A stretch of 53,833 bases of DNA from Candidatus Methanoperedens sp. (GTDB lineage: Archaea; Halobacteriota; Methanosarcinia; Methanosarcinales; Methanoperedenaceae), in NCBI GenBank assembly GCA_026552955.1, contig JAPMTS010000009.1:1-53833 (forward strand). Reading direction: 5' to 3'. A program made the translations under genes and the position numbers. Below, in pieces: positions 41,956 through 50,540 of the stretch (position 1 is the first letter of the stretch; every line of letters begins with the position of its first letter). The notes beneath the pieces were generated by a model that saw only the letters and a program-made list of their open reading frames with translations, made no database searches and had not been told where the DNA came from.

Positions 41956-42873
41956 CTACCTCTTTACTACCATTGCGTTTCTTGTTGCACAGACCGGACC
42001 CAGACCCATTAACTCAGGAGAAACCCCGCATAACCCATAGCTCAGGATGGTCGCAAGAGGAGTAAGTCCTGAGTCTTTTGCCTTTTCTTCAGACATAAGA
42101 AGAACACATGCTGCCCCATCATTAATTCCTGAAGCGTTGCCTGCAGTTACCGTCCCGTCTTTTTTAAATGCGGGTTTTAGTTTTGCAAGTATCTCTTTTG
42201 TTGTGCCAAACCTTGGGAACTCATCCGTATCAAAAAGAACAGGCTCGCCTTTAGGCCGGGGAATTCCCACAGGAACGATCTCATCCCTGAACCTGCCTGC
42301 CTTGATCGCAGCTTCTGCCTTATTCTGGCTTGTTGCCGAGAATTCATCCTGTTCTTCCCGTGTTATCAAGTATTTTTCTGCTACGTTCTCAGCGGTGACG
42401 CCCATATGGTAATTGTTGAAAATATCCCACAGTCCATCATGTATCATCAAATCCACAACTTCATCGTTTCCCATCTTTGCTCCCCAGCGGTTTTTTTTCA
42501 ATGCGTACGGGGCACCTGACATGGACTCCATGCCTCCTGCAAGTACAACATCAGCATCTCCCAGCATTATGGATTGTGCCGCCAGGACAACCGATTTTAA
42601 GCCTGAGCCGCAGACTTTGTTCACGCAATAGGAGGGCACCTCTTTTGGAATCCCCGCCCAGATTGCGGATTGTCTTGCCACATTCTGGCCGTGACCTGCG
42701 CCAAGGACATTTCCCTTGACGACTTCTTTAACTTCTCTATTTTCAACATTTACCCTTTTCAGGGCATCTTTCAGTACCACAGAGCCAAGTTGTCCGGGAC
42801 TGAGATCTTTCAGACTTCCCCCGAACTTCCCAACTGCAGTTCTTGTTGCAGAAACAATAACTACATTATTCAT
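41956..42873 (-). CDS. Acetyl-CoA acetyltransferase, C-terminally truncated (PhaA-like)
   Basis: 305 residues, whereas thiolases are about 390. Nucleophilic Cys88 is in [11 protein letters not shown] and the N-terminal thiolase domain is complete. The protein stops right after [15 protein letters not shown], with VVKR then TAG, so the second half with the NEAFA, GHPIGASG (catalytic His) and second Cys motifs is missing. Downstream the SDR gene starts six bases after the stop with an intact ribosome site, so this is a clean deletion. Activity is therefore unlikely without a partner. In the cluster it should supply acetoacetyl-CoA for PHA. Confidence 0.85.
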   Translation of the reverse strand: MNNVVIVSATRTAVGKFGGSLKDLSPGQLGSVVLKDALKRVNVENREVKEVVKGNVLGAGHGQNVARQSAIWAGIPKEVPSYCVNKVCGSGLKSVVLAAQSIMLGDADVVLAGGMESMSGAPYALKKNRWGAKMGNDEVVDLMIHDGLWDIFNNYHMGVTAENVAEKYLITREEQDEFSATSQNKAEAAIKAGRFRDEIVPVGIPRPKGEPVLFDTDEFPRFGTTKEILAKLKPAFKKDGTVTAGNASGINDGAACVLLMSEEKAKDSGLTPLATILSYGLCGVSPELMGLGPVCATRNAMVVKR

Positions 42874-42894
42874 TCTTTCACCAATATATAACTA

Positions 42895-43632
42895 TTAAAT
42901 TATTAACCCACCATCCACACTAAGCACAGCTCCATTTACAAAATTCGCATCATCAGAAGCAAGATATAAATATGCATTCGCAATGTCTTTTGGTTCACCG
43001 AGCCTGCGCAAAGGAGTCTTCTCTTTCATCATTTCAAGGATCTTTTCAGGTACATTTGAGGTCATAGGAGTCGCAATAAATCCTGGCGCAACTGCATTGA
43101 CCCTTATGCCTTTTTTTCCGAGTTCCTTTGCCAGGGTTTTTGTCATTCCAATGAGGCCGGCTTTGGTGGCAGCGTAATTGACCTGTCCCACATTGCCATT
43201 TAATCCTACGATCGAAGAAGTATTGATGATTACTCCCTTACCCTGATTCATCATGACTTCAACAACAGCCTGGGAGCAGTTAAAGACTCCTTTAAGATTC
43301 ACATCTATAACCTTATCCCATTGTTCCTCAGTCATTTTTGATAAAAATGCATCCTGAACAATGCCTGCATTATTTATCAAAATGTCTATTCTTCCATATT
43401 TTTCAAGAGTGATTTTAGCTACCTGTTTTGCCTGTTCCCTGTTGGATACATCCAATTTAATGAAAAATCCCTCACCATTCTCCCTGATCTGTGCTGCTGT
43501 CTCTTCGCCAGCTGTTTCATTCATATCGGCGACAACGACTTTTGCTCCTTCTTTTGCGAACAACAGCGCAGTTTCTTTTCCAATACCGCTTCCCGCTCCT
43601 GTAATAATTGCAACTTTATTTTCAAGTCTCAT
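42895..43632 (-). CDS. SDR reductase, acetoacetyl-CoA/3-oxoacyl reductase type (second copy)
   Basis: 245 residues, standard FabG/PhaB length. VAIITGAGSGIGKETALLFA, NNAGIVQDAFL, NTSSIVGLNG with catalytic Ser, NYAATKAG (Tyr, Lys) and the C-terminal substrate loop. Start overlaps the phaC stop (ATGA). Very likely reduces acetoacetyl-CoA to 3-hydroxybutyryl-CoA for the synthase. Unlike its paralogue at 41099 it has no insertion. Confidence 0.88.
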   Translation of the reverse strand: MRLENKVAIITGAGSGIGKETALLFAKEGAKVVVADMNETAGEETAAQIRENGEGFFIKLDVSNREQAKQVAKITLEKYGRIDILINNAGIVQDAFLSKMTEEQWDKVIDVNLKGVFNCSQAVVEVMMNQGKGVIINTSSIVGLNGNVGQVNYAATKAGLIGMTKTLAKELGKKGIRVNAVAPGFIATPMTSNVPEKILEMMKEKTPLRRLGEPKDIANAYLYLASDDANFVNGAVLSVDGGLII

Positions 43633-44813
43633 TTCTTGTTCACTCTTGCTCTTCTAATCGTTTTTATTTGTTCATTCATAATTTCCTTAGCTGATTTAGT
43701 TTTCTCTTCGTTACCTGATCCGATCTTTCCGTTTCCATTCTGGAGAGATCTGGGCTTCAACCAGGCTGCGATCTTAGGACAGACTTCCTTCTGGGATTTT
43801 GAGCCCACAAATATTCCTATATGGCCGGTCGGAAAGACAAGGGTCTCCCTGTCAGAACTGGATACCGCATCGGACAATGGTTTACTTGCATCGGTAGGAA
43901 CGAGGTGGTCAAATTCTGCCATAACATTAAGCAAAGGCATGGTTATATTTTTCAAATTGATCTTCTTACCATTTAGCATTAATTCATTTTTAATAAGAAG
44001 ATTCTTCTGGTAGCAGTCTTTCATGAACTGCCTGAAAGTTTCTCCAGCCTGGTCAGGACTGTCAAATATCCATTTTTCCATCCTGAGAAAATTCTTGACA
44101 TAATCTTCATTTCTAACCTGACAGGCTGTATCCTCCGGTTTGCACTCGATCCGGTCGAACATGCCTACATACTTATCGATCATCAGCCTGAATGGGTCAA
44201 GCATCAAGAACGCTGAATTCAGGAAATCTCCGGGCACTATTCCATAATAGTCCACGATCTTGTCTATATCTAAGCTTTTTGCCCAACTATTAAGAATTCC
44301 TTTATCGGTGTCGAAGTCCACAGGAGCCACCAGAGTCACCAGGTTTTTTACTTTTTCAGGGTGTAATGCCGCATACATAACAGAAAAAGTCCCACCCTGA
44401 CATACTCCCAGGAGTGTTATCTTATCCAATCCGGACCGCGCAGTGATCGTATCCACAGCATTGTTAATATAACCGTTCACATAATCATCGAGGGTGAGGT
44501 ACATATCCACACCTGAAGGATATCCCCAATCAATGACATATACATCAAAACCTTCATCAAGGAGCTTTTTTATTACGCTCTTATCCGGTTGCAGATCCAG
44601 AATGTAGTACCTGTTCACAAGTGCGTAGACTATGAGTATTGGAACCGGATGAGTTTTTTCCACGGTTGGAATATAATGGATGAGTTTCATCTTATCTTCG
44701 TGAAATATCATCTCCGAAGGCGTTGTTCCAACCGAAAAATCAGGGGGTTTGAGGAATAGTTCCATCCCATGTTTGAATTTCTCAAAATCGTCTATTAACA
44801 TAAGTCCGTTCAT
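43629..44813 (-). CDS. phaC: Class III poly(3-hydroxyalkanoate) synthase PhaC subunit
   Basis: 394-residue alpha/beta hydrolase that polymerises hydroxyacyl-CoA. Catalytic triad: Cys138 in the lipase-like box LLGVCQGGTFS, Asp302 in AEFDHLVPTDAS and His331 in PTGHIGIFVG. The short N-terminal region and presence of neighbouring phaE genes define class III. C-terminal extension of about 40 residues is Lys/Asn-rich. It lies in a leftward-reading operon with phaE upstream (9 bp gap) and the SDR genes downstream. Confidence 0.95.
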   Translation of the reverse strand: MNGLMLIDDFEKFKHGMELFLKPPDFSVGTTPSEMIFHEDKMKLIHYIPTVEKTHPVPILIVYALVNRYYILDLQPDKSVIKKLLDEGFDVYVIDWGYPSGVDMYLTLDDYVNGYINNAVDTITARSGLDKITLLGVCQGGTFSVMYAALHPEKVKNLVTLVAPVDFDTDKGILNSWAKSLDIDKIVDYYGIVPGDFLNSAFLMLDPFRLMIDKYVGMFDRIECKPEDTACQVRNEDYVKNFLRMEKWIFDSPDQAGETFRQFMKDCYQKNLLIKNELMLNGKKINLKNITMPLLNVMAEFDHLVPTDASKPLSDAVSSSDRETLVFPTGHIGIFVGSKSQKEVCPKIAAWLKPRSLQNGNGKIGSGNEEKTKSAKEIMNEQIKTIRRARVNKK

Positions 44814-44822
44814 GGCAAAACC

Positions 44823-45395
44823 CTATTTTTTCTCTTCTAGAGCTTTGATCTGGCCGGTCAGTTCCTTCATTGTTTTCTTGAGAGAATACAACTCTTTATT
44901 TATCTCATCGATCTGTGTCTTTGTAGGAAGATTCATTGGTTTGAGATAATTCTCTTCAAGCATTTCCCTGTTGTATTCTTGAAAATCCATTAAGGTGGAA
45001 TTTAATTTCCCCATGTCCGATGCACAATTGCCAGATTTCGAAAAGTCCTTGAAGGTCTCGCTATACGTATCGATCCAGATATTATAAAATTCTTTATATC
45101 TCTCAGGGCTGATCTCACCTTTCATATCTTTGGCGGTCTTTTCCTTCACTTTGCGCATTGCTTCCATGAAGACGCCCTGAAAATGGGAATTGGTATCCAT
45201 CCCTGCTGTATAAAGGTTAACAAACGTAGAGAAACCCTTCATCATTTTTTCGGATTTCTCACGTGCTGGACCCACAGCAGGCATATCGACGAGCCTGCCT
45301 GTGGTGGCTGTATATGTCTTTAGCCACTGGTCATAAAATTCCCGGGCGGATTCAAAGCTGGATTTTTCTATGCATGACCCGTCGCTTTCACTCAT
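44823..45395 (-). CDS. phaE: PHA synthase subunit PhaE
   Basis: 190 residues, helical. Contains the PhaE-type pattern KEFYNIWIDTYSETFKDFSK and ends with a coiled coil (DEINKELYSLKKTMKELTGQ). PhaE pairs with PhaC to make the active class III synthase. The start overlaps the stop of the long PhaE-like gene upstream (ATGA). Short relative to bacterial PhaE proteins of about 350 residues. Confidence 0.82.
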   Translation of the reverse strand: MSESDGSCIEKSSFESAREFYDQWLKTYTATTGRLVDMPAVGPAREKSEKMMKGFSTFVNLYTAGMDTNSHFQGVFMEAMRKVKEKTAKDMKGEISPERYKEFYNIWIDTYSETFKDFSKSGNCASDMGKLNSTLMDFQEYNREMLEENYLKPMNLPTKTQIDEINKELYSLKKTMKELTGQIKALEEKK

Positions 45396-46507
45396 GTTGT
45401 ATACTTTCCCGGATATGCTGGACTAACACCTGGTTTTACCCACATATTGGATGTGCTGGAAAATGTATCTGCGTATATCTTTGCAGCATTCTTCACAGGC
45501 TCCATTATTTCCTTAAACGGGCTGAATGTTGGTGTGTTCTCAAAGAAGTTATCAAATGCCTTTCCATACATTTTTGCCCAGAGATTGTAAAAATCATTAT
45601 ATGCCTCTGGTTTTGCGGTGTGTCCTGATAGTTCCACAGCTTTCTGTGACAGTTTTCCAAGGGTTCCCATCCAGGACTTATAAAGGTCAAGATTAACGTT
45701 TGCGCTTCGCTCAAATTGCTCCAATACTTCCTTTGAGGGCCTCATGGACTGGACATCGAACAACCTGCCATAGATTTCCTGATACGTATTCATCCATAAG
45801 GTATGAAATTCCTTATAGGCTTCAGGGCTTATATTCCCCCGGGAGATTTCTGCTGATTTCATAGATAGCTTCATCATGGAGTCAGCATACGGTACGTATA
45901 GTTTTGTGTATGAATCTTTCCAAATTTTGGATATCTGCTCAAATGCATCCGAATATATATCCGGTGTGCCTGTGATGTTCTCAAAGATCTCCTTCATATT
46001 CTTTTGCAATGGCAGTGTAAGGAGCTCGTTCAGCATTTTTCCATACGAGTTGATCCACATATCATAAACTTCTTTATATTTTGCAGGATCTGCTTCACCC
46101 TGGAGTACTTCGCGGGTCGCCCTGGAATTCCCATCCAATTCGGCAATCCATGAACTGTAAATCTTATTCGATTCCTCTGCGCTGACCAGGAGTTTCTCAA
46201 AGGTTTCCTTATTGGATTCCAGGGTCGGGATTTTATAACATTTTCCGAAACTGTTCTGGGAGGTTTTCAACCATTCGCCATAAAATTCCTTATATGTTTC
46301 TGGTGCTGCACCTTTTGATAGTTCAAACGCCTTGCTGAAAAGCGTTTCTGTTGATTCGAACCAGGGCTTGTATAGTTTTAAATATGAATCTTCCCACATT
46401 TTTGAAACTGCTGTGTAGCTGTCTTCGCATGTCTTGAAACTATTCTTGTTTTCTTTGTTGATATCCTCTGTGTGGATATCTTTTCTTTCTTCTGATTTCT
46501 TAACCAT
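45392..46507 (-). CDS. Long PhaE-like protein with repeated YKEFYxxW units
   Basis: 371 residues, almost entirely helical. The same unit recurs at least three to four times: YKEFYGEWLKTSQNSFGKC, YKEVYDMWINSYGKMLNELL, YKEFHTLWMNTYQEIYGRLF and YNDFYNLWAKMYGKAFDNFF, with a K-E-x-x-E segment 20-30 residues later in each. The PhaE of the next gene has one to two such units. It may be a multi-PhaE scaffold or phasin-like granule protein. Located before phaE and phaC with four-base overlap. Confidence 0.78.
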   Translation of the reverse strand: MVKKSEERKDIHTEDINKENKNSFKTCEDSYTAVSKMWEDSYLKLYKPWFESTETLFSKAFELSKGAAPETYKEFYGEWLKTSQNSFGKCYKIPTLESNKETFEKLLVSAEESNKIYSSWIAELDGNSRATREVLQGEADPAKYKEVYDMWINSYGKMLNELLTLPLQKNMKEIFENITGTPDIYSDAFEQISKIWKDSYTKLYVPYADSMMKLSMKSAEISRGNISPEAYKEFHTLWMNTYQEIYGRLFDVQSMRPSKEVLEQFERSANVNLDLYKSWMGTLGKLSQKAVELSGHTAKPEAYNDFYNLWAKMYGKAFDNFFENTPTFSPFKEIMEPVKNAAKIYADTFSSTSNMWVKPGVSPAYPGKYTT

Positions 46508-46599
46508 ATGTATTCACTTCTTTTATTTTATTGATTTATTTCATTTATTGATCTAATGTATACTCTTTAGATATCTCGAATTCAGCCCTGATCAGGGCA

Positions 46600-46929
46600 T
46601 CATTTTCGTTCTTTGCATGAATGCCATTCTTCTAACATTTTGTCGGTGTTTAGCAGGTATCTCGTTCTTTCCAGGTTTATCTCCTCAGCCATCTTATGTG
46701 AAGACCAATTACGAATGAGTACTTTCCTGGAGAGGGATGTCATGGAAACAGGAACAGATCCCATTATTTTCTTAATATCAACAAGTGTCTCTTCATATGA
46801 CATATCAAATTTGACATTGGAATAGATATTATTTCCATTTCCACCATCAACTGTAATAGCGGCAAACTGTCCTTCATGATCAATGTGCCGAACGATACCT
46901 TCCGGTAAATTTATTTCTTTCAATTCCAT
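46600..46929 (-). CDS. Hypothetical protein at the head of the PHA operon
   Basis: 109 residues, not recognised: MELKEINLPEGIVRHIDHEG start, ITVDGGNGNNIYSNVKFDMS centre, basic C-terminal helix (KMAEEINLERTRYLLNTDKM). It lies 92 bp upstream of the long phaE-like gene in the same direction, so it is probably the first gene of the operon. A regulator or granule-associated role is possible but there is no motif for either. Confidence 0.55.
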   Translation of the reverse strand: MELKEINLPEGIVRHIDHEGQFAAITVDGGNGNNIYSNVKFDMSYEETLVDIKKIMGSVPVSMTSLSRKVLIRNWSSHKMAEEINLERTRYLLNTDKMLEEWHSCKERK

Positions 46930-47395
46930 TTATTTCACCTTTTAATTAATCTCCAGTAATTCAAGGATATTACTCTTGAACCCAGCCATTTGATGCCAGG
47001 TTTTCATTACAACCCCGCAAATTTACTCTCTGGAATTGTTCTAATGGTTATCCCCATAGATATAGTTATACATTCATATATATTTTTTTTTAATATTAAT
47101 AAATGTATTTATGATTAATCATTGAAGTAACAAACAAATCCGGGAAAAAAAGTACAGATTTTCACACCTCAACATCGGATCTATGCAACATCCATGATCG
47201 CAAAGCCCTGGAGGTTTGAAAAGGATTCAAGCCCGGGAGGGACGAATCCCATAGTTAGTCCGTCCACGGTTTTACCCGTGTTTGGTGTTTCTATATCATT
47301 CTAAACTTACGAGATTACCACGTAGATTTAGATAATGATTACCCGGTTTACTCTCCATGTTATATGTTAACATTAATAGCATTTAAGAATTTTGG
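46930..47395. other. PHA-operon upstream region, no gene
   Basis: About 465 bp. AT-rich tracts at 47040-47120 (runs of T and A) are candidate promoter regions for the PHA operon on the minus strand. A GTCCACGGTTTTACCCGTG hairpin lies near 47258-47276. Its CACGG and CCGTG arms recall IS605 tips but no terminal TCAA follows. Nothing else recognised. Confidence 0.4.
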
Positions 47396-47548
47396 TTACA
47401 AAGGTTTTCGCCCCTGGATTATTCTAACCAGTACAACAATAATAGCAATGACCAGCAATATATGGATTAAGTTTCCAGCCAAACCGAGTAAAAATCCTAA
47501 TAGCCACAGTATTACCAGAATCACAACTATTGTCCAAATCAAGCCCAT
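47396..47548 (-). CDS. Lmo0937-family small membrane protein (50 aa)
   Basis: 50 residues: MGLIWTIVVILVILWLLGFL, then GLAGNLIHILLVIAIIVVLV and RIIQGRKPL. Two membrane segments with the family tail R-I-I-x-G-R-x-P-L. GGAGG precedes the ATG. Homologous to the genes at 53036 and 53756. Function unknown; such proteins are often found with CsbD and other envelope stress genes. Its reverse-strand frame is spurious. Confidence 0.85.
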   Translation of the reverse strand: MGLIWTIVVILVILWLLGFLLGLAGNLIHILLVIAIIVVLVRIIQGRKPL

Positions 47549-47690
47549 AAATCTAACCTCCTCATTCATGATATATGTGCTAAATGCTAATAATATTTTT
47601 GCTTGTTTTTAGCAATGCTACGTAATATCATAATGCCAGATGCAGGTTTTGCTATCTTATTTATATTCGGAGAATAATCTTACATGCACT

Positions 47691-47921
47691 ATGATACCTG
47701 GAAGTAAGCAATCTGAGGATATGAAAGCTCGCAAAGATGAGACAAAACCTCCTTTTAGACCGGATTTAGAATCAGAAAAGAAAGTACACTGTGGACATTG
47801 TGGTGAAACATATAAGGAAAAAGAAATTAAGTGGGATGCAGTACGGGAGAGGTGGGTTTGCAAAAACCATCCAAAGTGCGATGGCTCAGTGTTGCGTTTA
47901 GATATTCATCAAGTTGATTAG
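47691..47921 (+). CDS. Small zinc-ribbon protein
   Basis: 76 residues from ATG 47691 (MIPGSKQSEDM). After a Lys/Asp-rich start it has VHCGHCGETYKEKEIKWDAV and VCKNHPKCDGSVLRL, a C-x2-C ... C-x2-H-x2-C zinc ribbon. It precedes the CsbD gene region and starts the stress island on the plus strand. Function unknown. Confidence 0.65.
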   Translation: MIPGSKQSEDMKARKDETKPPFRPDLESEKKVHCGHCGETYKEKEIKWDAVRERWVCKNHPKCDGSVLRLDIHQVD

Positions 47922-48071
47922 TTTCAACAAGCCAATGGGAAAAAACGCTATCAAGTAGTCGGAAGGTCAGTTTTTTTAAAAGACAAAACATCTTCTTCAA
48001 GTACCCCCTAAAAATCCATTATAGTATTGTCTATAAATTTGTGAATATATACGAAAATCGTAAAAAAATGT

Positions 48072-48090
48072 TTGAGGCCACAGGCCTCAA
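48072..48090. terminator. Hairpin after csbD gene
   Basis: TTGAGGCC-ACA-GGCCTCAA gives a perfect 8-bp stem about 30 bp past the CsbD stop. On the minus strand the transcript continues into CAAACATTTTTTTAC, so a U-rich stretch follows the stem, consistent with a terminator. It could equally be a plain hairpin repeat. Confidence 0.5.
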
Positions 48091-48120
48091 GAGAGTGCAA
48101 GCGCATGAAGCGCCGCCCTC

Positions 48121-48300
48121 CTACTTCCCAAAGACCTTTTTGATCTGGCCGACTTTTTCTTGAACTTTGCCTTCTATCTTTTCACCTTTTCCTTCCATTT
48201 CAAGGTCGGTATTCTTGCTGAGTTTCCCCGCAATTTCCTTAACTCCACCCTTCATTTTGTGGATATTGCCTTCTACCTTGTCCTGCGTACTGCTTTTCAT
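48121..48300 (-). CDS. CsbD-like small stress protein (59 aa)
   Basis: 59 residues with the CsbD pattern: KVEGNIHKMKGGVKEIAGKL, then NTDLEMEGKGEKIEGKVQEK. Lys/Glu-rich and helical. CsbD is induced by general stress in bacteria; its biochemical role is unknown. Its presence with DUF883, AI-2E and Lmo0937 genes supports a stress island. Confidence 0.85.
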   Translation of the reverse strand: MKSSTQDKVEGNIHKMKGGVKEIAGKLSKNTDLEMEGKGEKIEGKVQEKVGQIKKVFGK

Positions 48301-48492
48301 AGTCTTCCTCCGTTTATATTATGTCGTTTTTCAATCTTGCAGCGAAATCACAGCTATGGCTTCATTAAGCCGAATAATTCATAGAATTATCGGTATTACC
48401 TGCTGTTAAGCCCGCCACTCGATATTGTCTATTATGAACAGATACTATTAAAGGATATGTATGTTTCTTTTTCCACTGCGCACAATCTCATT

Positions 48493-49596
48493 TTATTCAA
48501 ATCTTTCCCTGAAAGTTTCAAAATAGGTTATGAGCATAGGCAGAAGTATCGGGCCTAAAAACAAACCTATGACCCCGAACAAATTCACTCCTCCTATGAT
48601 TCCTGCAATAACAATTAATGGGTGTACATCAGCTTTTGCCTCTAATATTTTTACCCTTAAGATATTGTCTAATGTGCTAATGATCAGCACCCCATACACG
48701 AATAGCCCTATGCCATTTGCTATTGTAGTGTAATCCTGCGCAAGGTAGCCGCTTAAGATCAGATATAATGAAGCAGGCATCCATATAATTACAGTCCCCA
48801 CCGCTGGAACCAGGGCAAAAAATGCTGTCATGACCCCCCAAAAAATTGGAAGCGAAACACCAAAAATATAGAATCCGATTATCGCCACAACTCCCTGGGC
48901 CATTGCAGCCAATAATTGTCCAAAAACTACGGCATAGGTAACCTTTTCAAATTGATCCATAAGAGTCTGGATTGTTTTTTTTCTAATTGGAAGCCATCCA
49001 ACTATCCTTTCTTTTATTTGCTCCCCATCCTTGAAAAGAAAATAAGATATAAACAATATAAAACCCCCATTGAGAATTGCCAGAGGTATTTCAATAAGGT
49101 ACCTTGTTACTATCGCCTGCAATTGTGGTAATAGTTTCTGCAATTGCATGTCGAAACCTATCTTTGACAGACTTTCCGCACTAAAATTTTCTATATTGTT
49201 TATCAGGGAACAAATTTTCGAATCGGCACTTGTGCATCCGAAACCGAATACAGCTCCTTTTGCAATGTTGCTTGACAACGAATTATAAAATTCAAAGCTC
49301 TGCTGGGAGACTTGAATTACTATATAAGAAAACGGGAGGGAAAAAACAATGACAATGACCAATATTGTTACAATAATTGAAAGGAATTGATTGGAGATCT
49401 TCGTTCTTACTTTTTTATAGAGAGGATAGAACATGTAGGTTATAAGAATGCTGCTCAAAAATATGGTTATCATCGGCTCAATAATTTTAAAAAACAAGAA
49501 AAGAGCGAGCAAGAATATGACAAAGGGCACAATTTTTTCATATTCATTATTCAAGATGCTTTCTTTTTCATAATCCATTTCTTGTTCAATCTCCAT
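48493..49596 (-). CDS. AI-2E/PerM-family transporter
   Basis: 367 residues with about eight membrane segments. Starts with EKIVPFVIFLLALFLFF, has the conserved segment LFGQLLAAMAQGVVAIIGFYIFG and the C-terminal GGVNLFGVIGLFLGPILLPML. The family exports or antiports small molecules in different organisms, so substrate is unknown. The second half of the protein with the PIFWG and WMPAS motifs fits the family. Start on an ATG; the first ~15 residues are acidic. Confidence 0.88.
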   Translation of the reverse strand: MEIEQEMDYEKESILNNEYEKIVPFVIFLLALFLFFKIIEPMITIFLSSILITYMFYPLYKKVRTKISNQFLSIIVTILVIVIVFSLPFSYIVIQVSQQSFEFYNSLSSNIAKGAVFGFGCTSADSKICSLINNIENFSAESLSKIGFDMQLQKLLPQLQAIVTRYLIEIPLAILNGGFILFISYFLFKDGEQIKERIVGWLPIRKKTIQTLMDQFEKVTYAVVFGQLLAAMAQGVVAIIGFYIFGVSLPIFWGVMTAFFALVPAVGTVIIWMPASLYLILSGYLAQDYTTIANGIGLFVYGVLIISTLDNILRVKILEAKADVHPLIVIAGIIGGVNLFGVIGLFLGPILLPMLITYFETFRERFE

Positions 49597-49662
49597 TTTC
49601 CATATATCGACGGCAATAGGGAAAGTTCCACAGTCCCATTCTGTTTTGCTCCGTAGCTCATG

Positions 49663-49863
49663 CTATCGTTTATATATAAGTGTCCCGGTGAGAATTCCAA
49701 GTAAACCTACCAGTACAAATCCCAGGCTTCGCATAGCGAACATCGCATCAATGGCGGATGCAATCCCCCAGAGGATCAAGAAAAATCCGGTAGCTGCGAT
49801 CGAGATCGCAACCCCGGTAATAAATAATTTTTTTCTGAATGAATCTATGATACTTTGCAGCAC
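49663..49863 (-). CDS. Holin-like small membrane protein, truncated paralogue
   Basis: 66 residues with two membrane segments (FITGVAISIAATGFFLILWG and LGFVLVGLLGILTGTLIY), nearly identical over residues 10-66 to the protein at 50253, but lacking its N-terminal ~30-residue helix. A GTG start is used. It is preceded by a DUF883-like remnant on the same strand, so it is the second half of a duplicated module. Possible function in membrane stress; holin-like by topology only. Confidence 0.6.
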   Translation of the reverse strand: MLQSIIDSFRKKLFITGVAISIAATGFFLILWGIASAIDAMFAMRSLGFVLVGLLGILTGTLIYKR

Positions 49864-49930
49864 TGGCTTTTTCCCCTGCCCATCACGAAACCAACGATCA
49901 CTCCGCCGACGAATGCTCCTGCCTTATCTA
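49846..49930 (-). pseudogene. DUF883-like C-terminal remnant
   Basis: The frame reads KAGAFVGGVIVGFVMGRGKS, matching AGAFVGGVIMGYIMGRGKN of the intact gene at 50540, but the original stop TAG has become CAG and the frame runs through QCCKVS to a new stop. It joins the GTG start of the truncated holin-like gene just as the intact pair does. Only about 20 codons of the DUF883-like gene remain; the rest is missing upstream, next to the 90-residue membrane gene. Confidence 0.65.
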
Positions 49931-50200
49931 TTTTCTCTCCAACATATCCCCTATGTATGTGCCTATAATGAATAGTACTGCAAGGATAATAACTTCAATA
50001 AATACTGCAGTTCCAGCTAAACCACCAAGCAGTAGAATTCCTCCGCCTCCGATCAATCCCAATACTACCATAATAGCACCCAGGATTATTCCAATAATCA
50101 CTCCTTTTTTCAATAATGCAAAGCGGTCTTCCTTGCCTGATCTCATGTAGCCATAAATAATTCCGATTATGATTATCAATATTTCCAGTGTATATGCCAT
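49928..50200 (-). CDS. Small membrane protein, glycine-rich
   Basis: 90 residues with three hydrophobic segments: TLEILIIIIGIIYGYM, GIILGAIMVVLGLIGGGGIL and VFIEVIILAVLFIIGTYIGD, ending in charged residues. A GGAGG Shine-Dalgarno precedes the ATG. Not recognised. It sits between the two copies of the DUF883/holin-like module, and its 3' end touches the DUF883 remnant. Confidence 0.55.
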   Translation of the reverse strand: MAYTLEILIIIIGIIYGYMRSGKEDRFALLKKGVIIGIILGAIMVVLGLIGGGGILLLGGLAGTAVFIEVIILAVLFIIGTYIGDMLERK

Positions 50201-50252
50201 ATTATCCTCCTAATTTTAAATTTCAATATATTTCTGTTTCAGAATGCCAGCT

Positions 50253-50540
50253 CTATTTCTTATAAACAAGCACCCCGGTCAGTACTGCAAGTAAACCTAC
50301 CAGTACGAATCCCAGGCCCCACATAGCGAACATAGTGTCAATGGCGGATGCGATTCCCCAGAGGGTTAAGAAAAATCCGGTGCCAGCGATCGAGATCGCA
50401 ACCCCGGTAATAAACAATTCTTTTCTGAATTTCTCCACACCTTCTTCTATGGAATTGCCAATCCCGCCTTGTACTTCACTAATACCCTGAATTATCGATT
50501 TTGAAAGGCCGCTAAGAAAATCCATTATACTTTGGTGCAC
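50253..50540 (-). CDS. Holin-like membrane protein (full-length paralogue)
   Basis: 95 residues: an N-terminal amphipathic helix (SGLSKSIIQGISEVQGGIGN), then two membrane segments (FITGVAISIAGTGFFLTLWG and LGFVLVGLLAVLTGVLVY). Resembles phage holin superfamily III/actin-associated DUF1469-like topology. It starts on GTG 50540 overlapping the DUF883-like stop (or ATG 50525). Forms a two-gene operon with DUF883-like. Confidence 0.62.
   Translation of the reverse strand: MHQSIMDFLSGLSKSIIQGISEVQGGIGNSIEEGVEKFRKELFITGVAISIAGTGFFLTLWGIASAIDTMFAMWGLGFVLVGLLAVLTGVLVYKK

Noticed and set aside
47160-47290. IS605 tip in the PHA-operon upstream region (GTCCACGGTTTTACCCGTG)
   Set aside because: Arms are short and the terminal TCAA and GAGG parts are missing, so evidence is too weak.
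47364-47612. 82-codon plus-strand frame
   Set aside because: It is the complement of the Lmo0937-like gene at 47396-47548, which has the family sequence and a GGAGG site.
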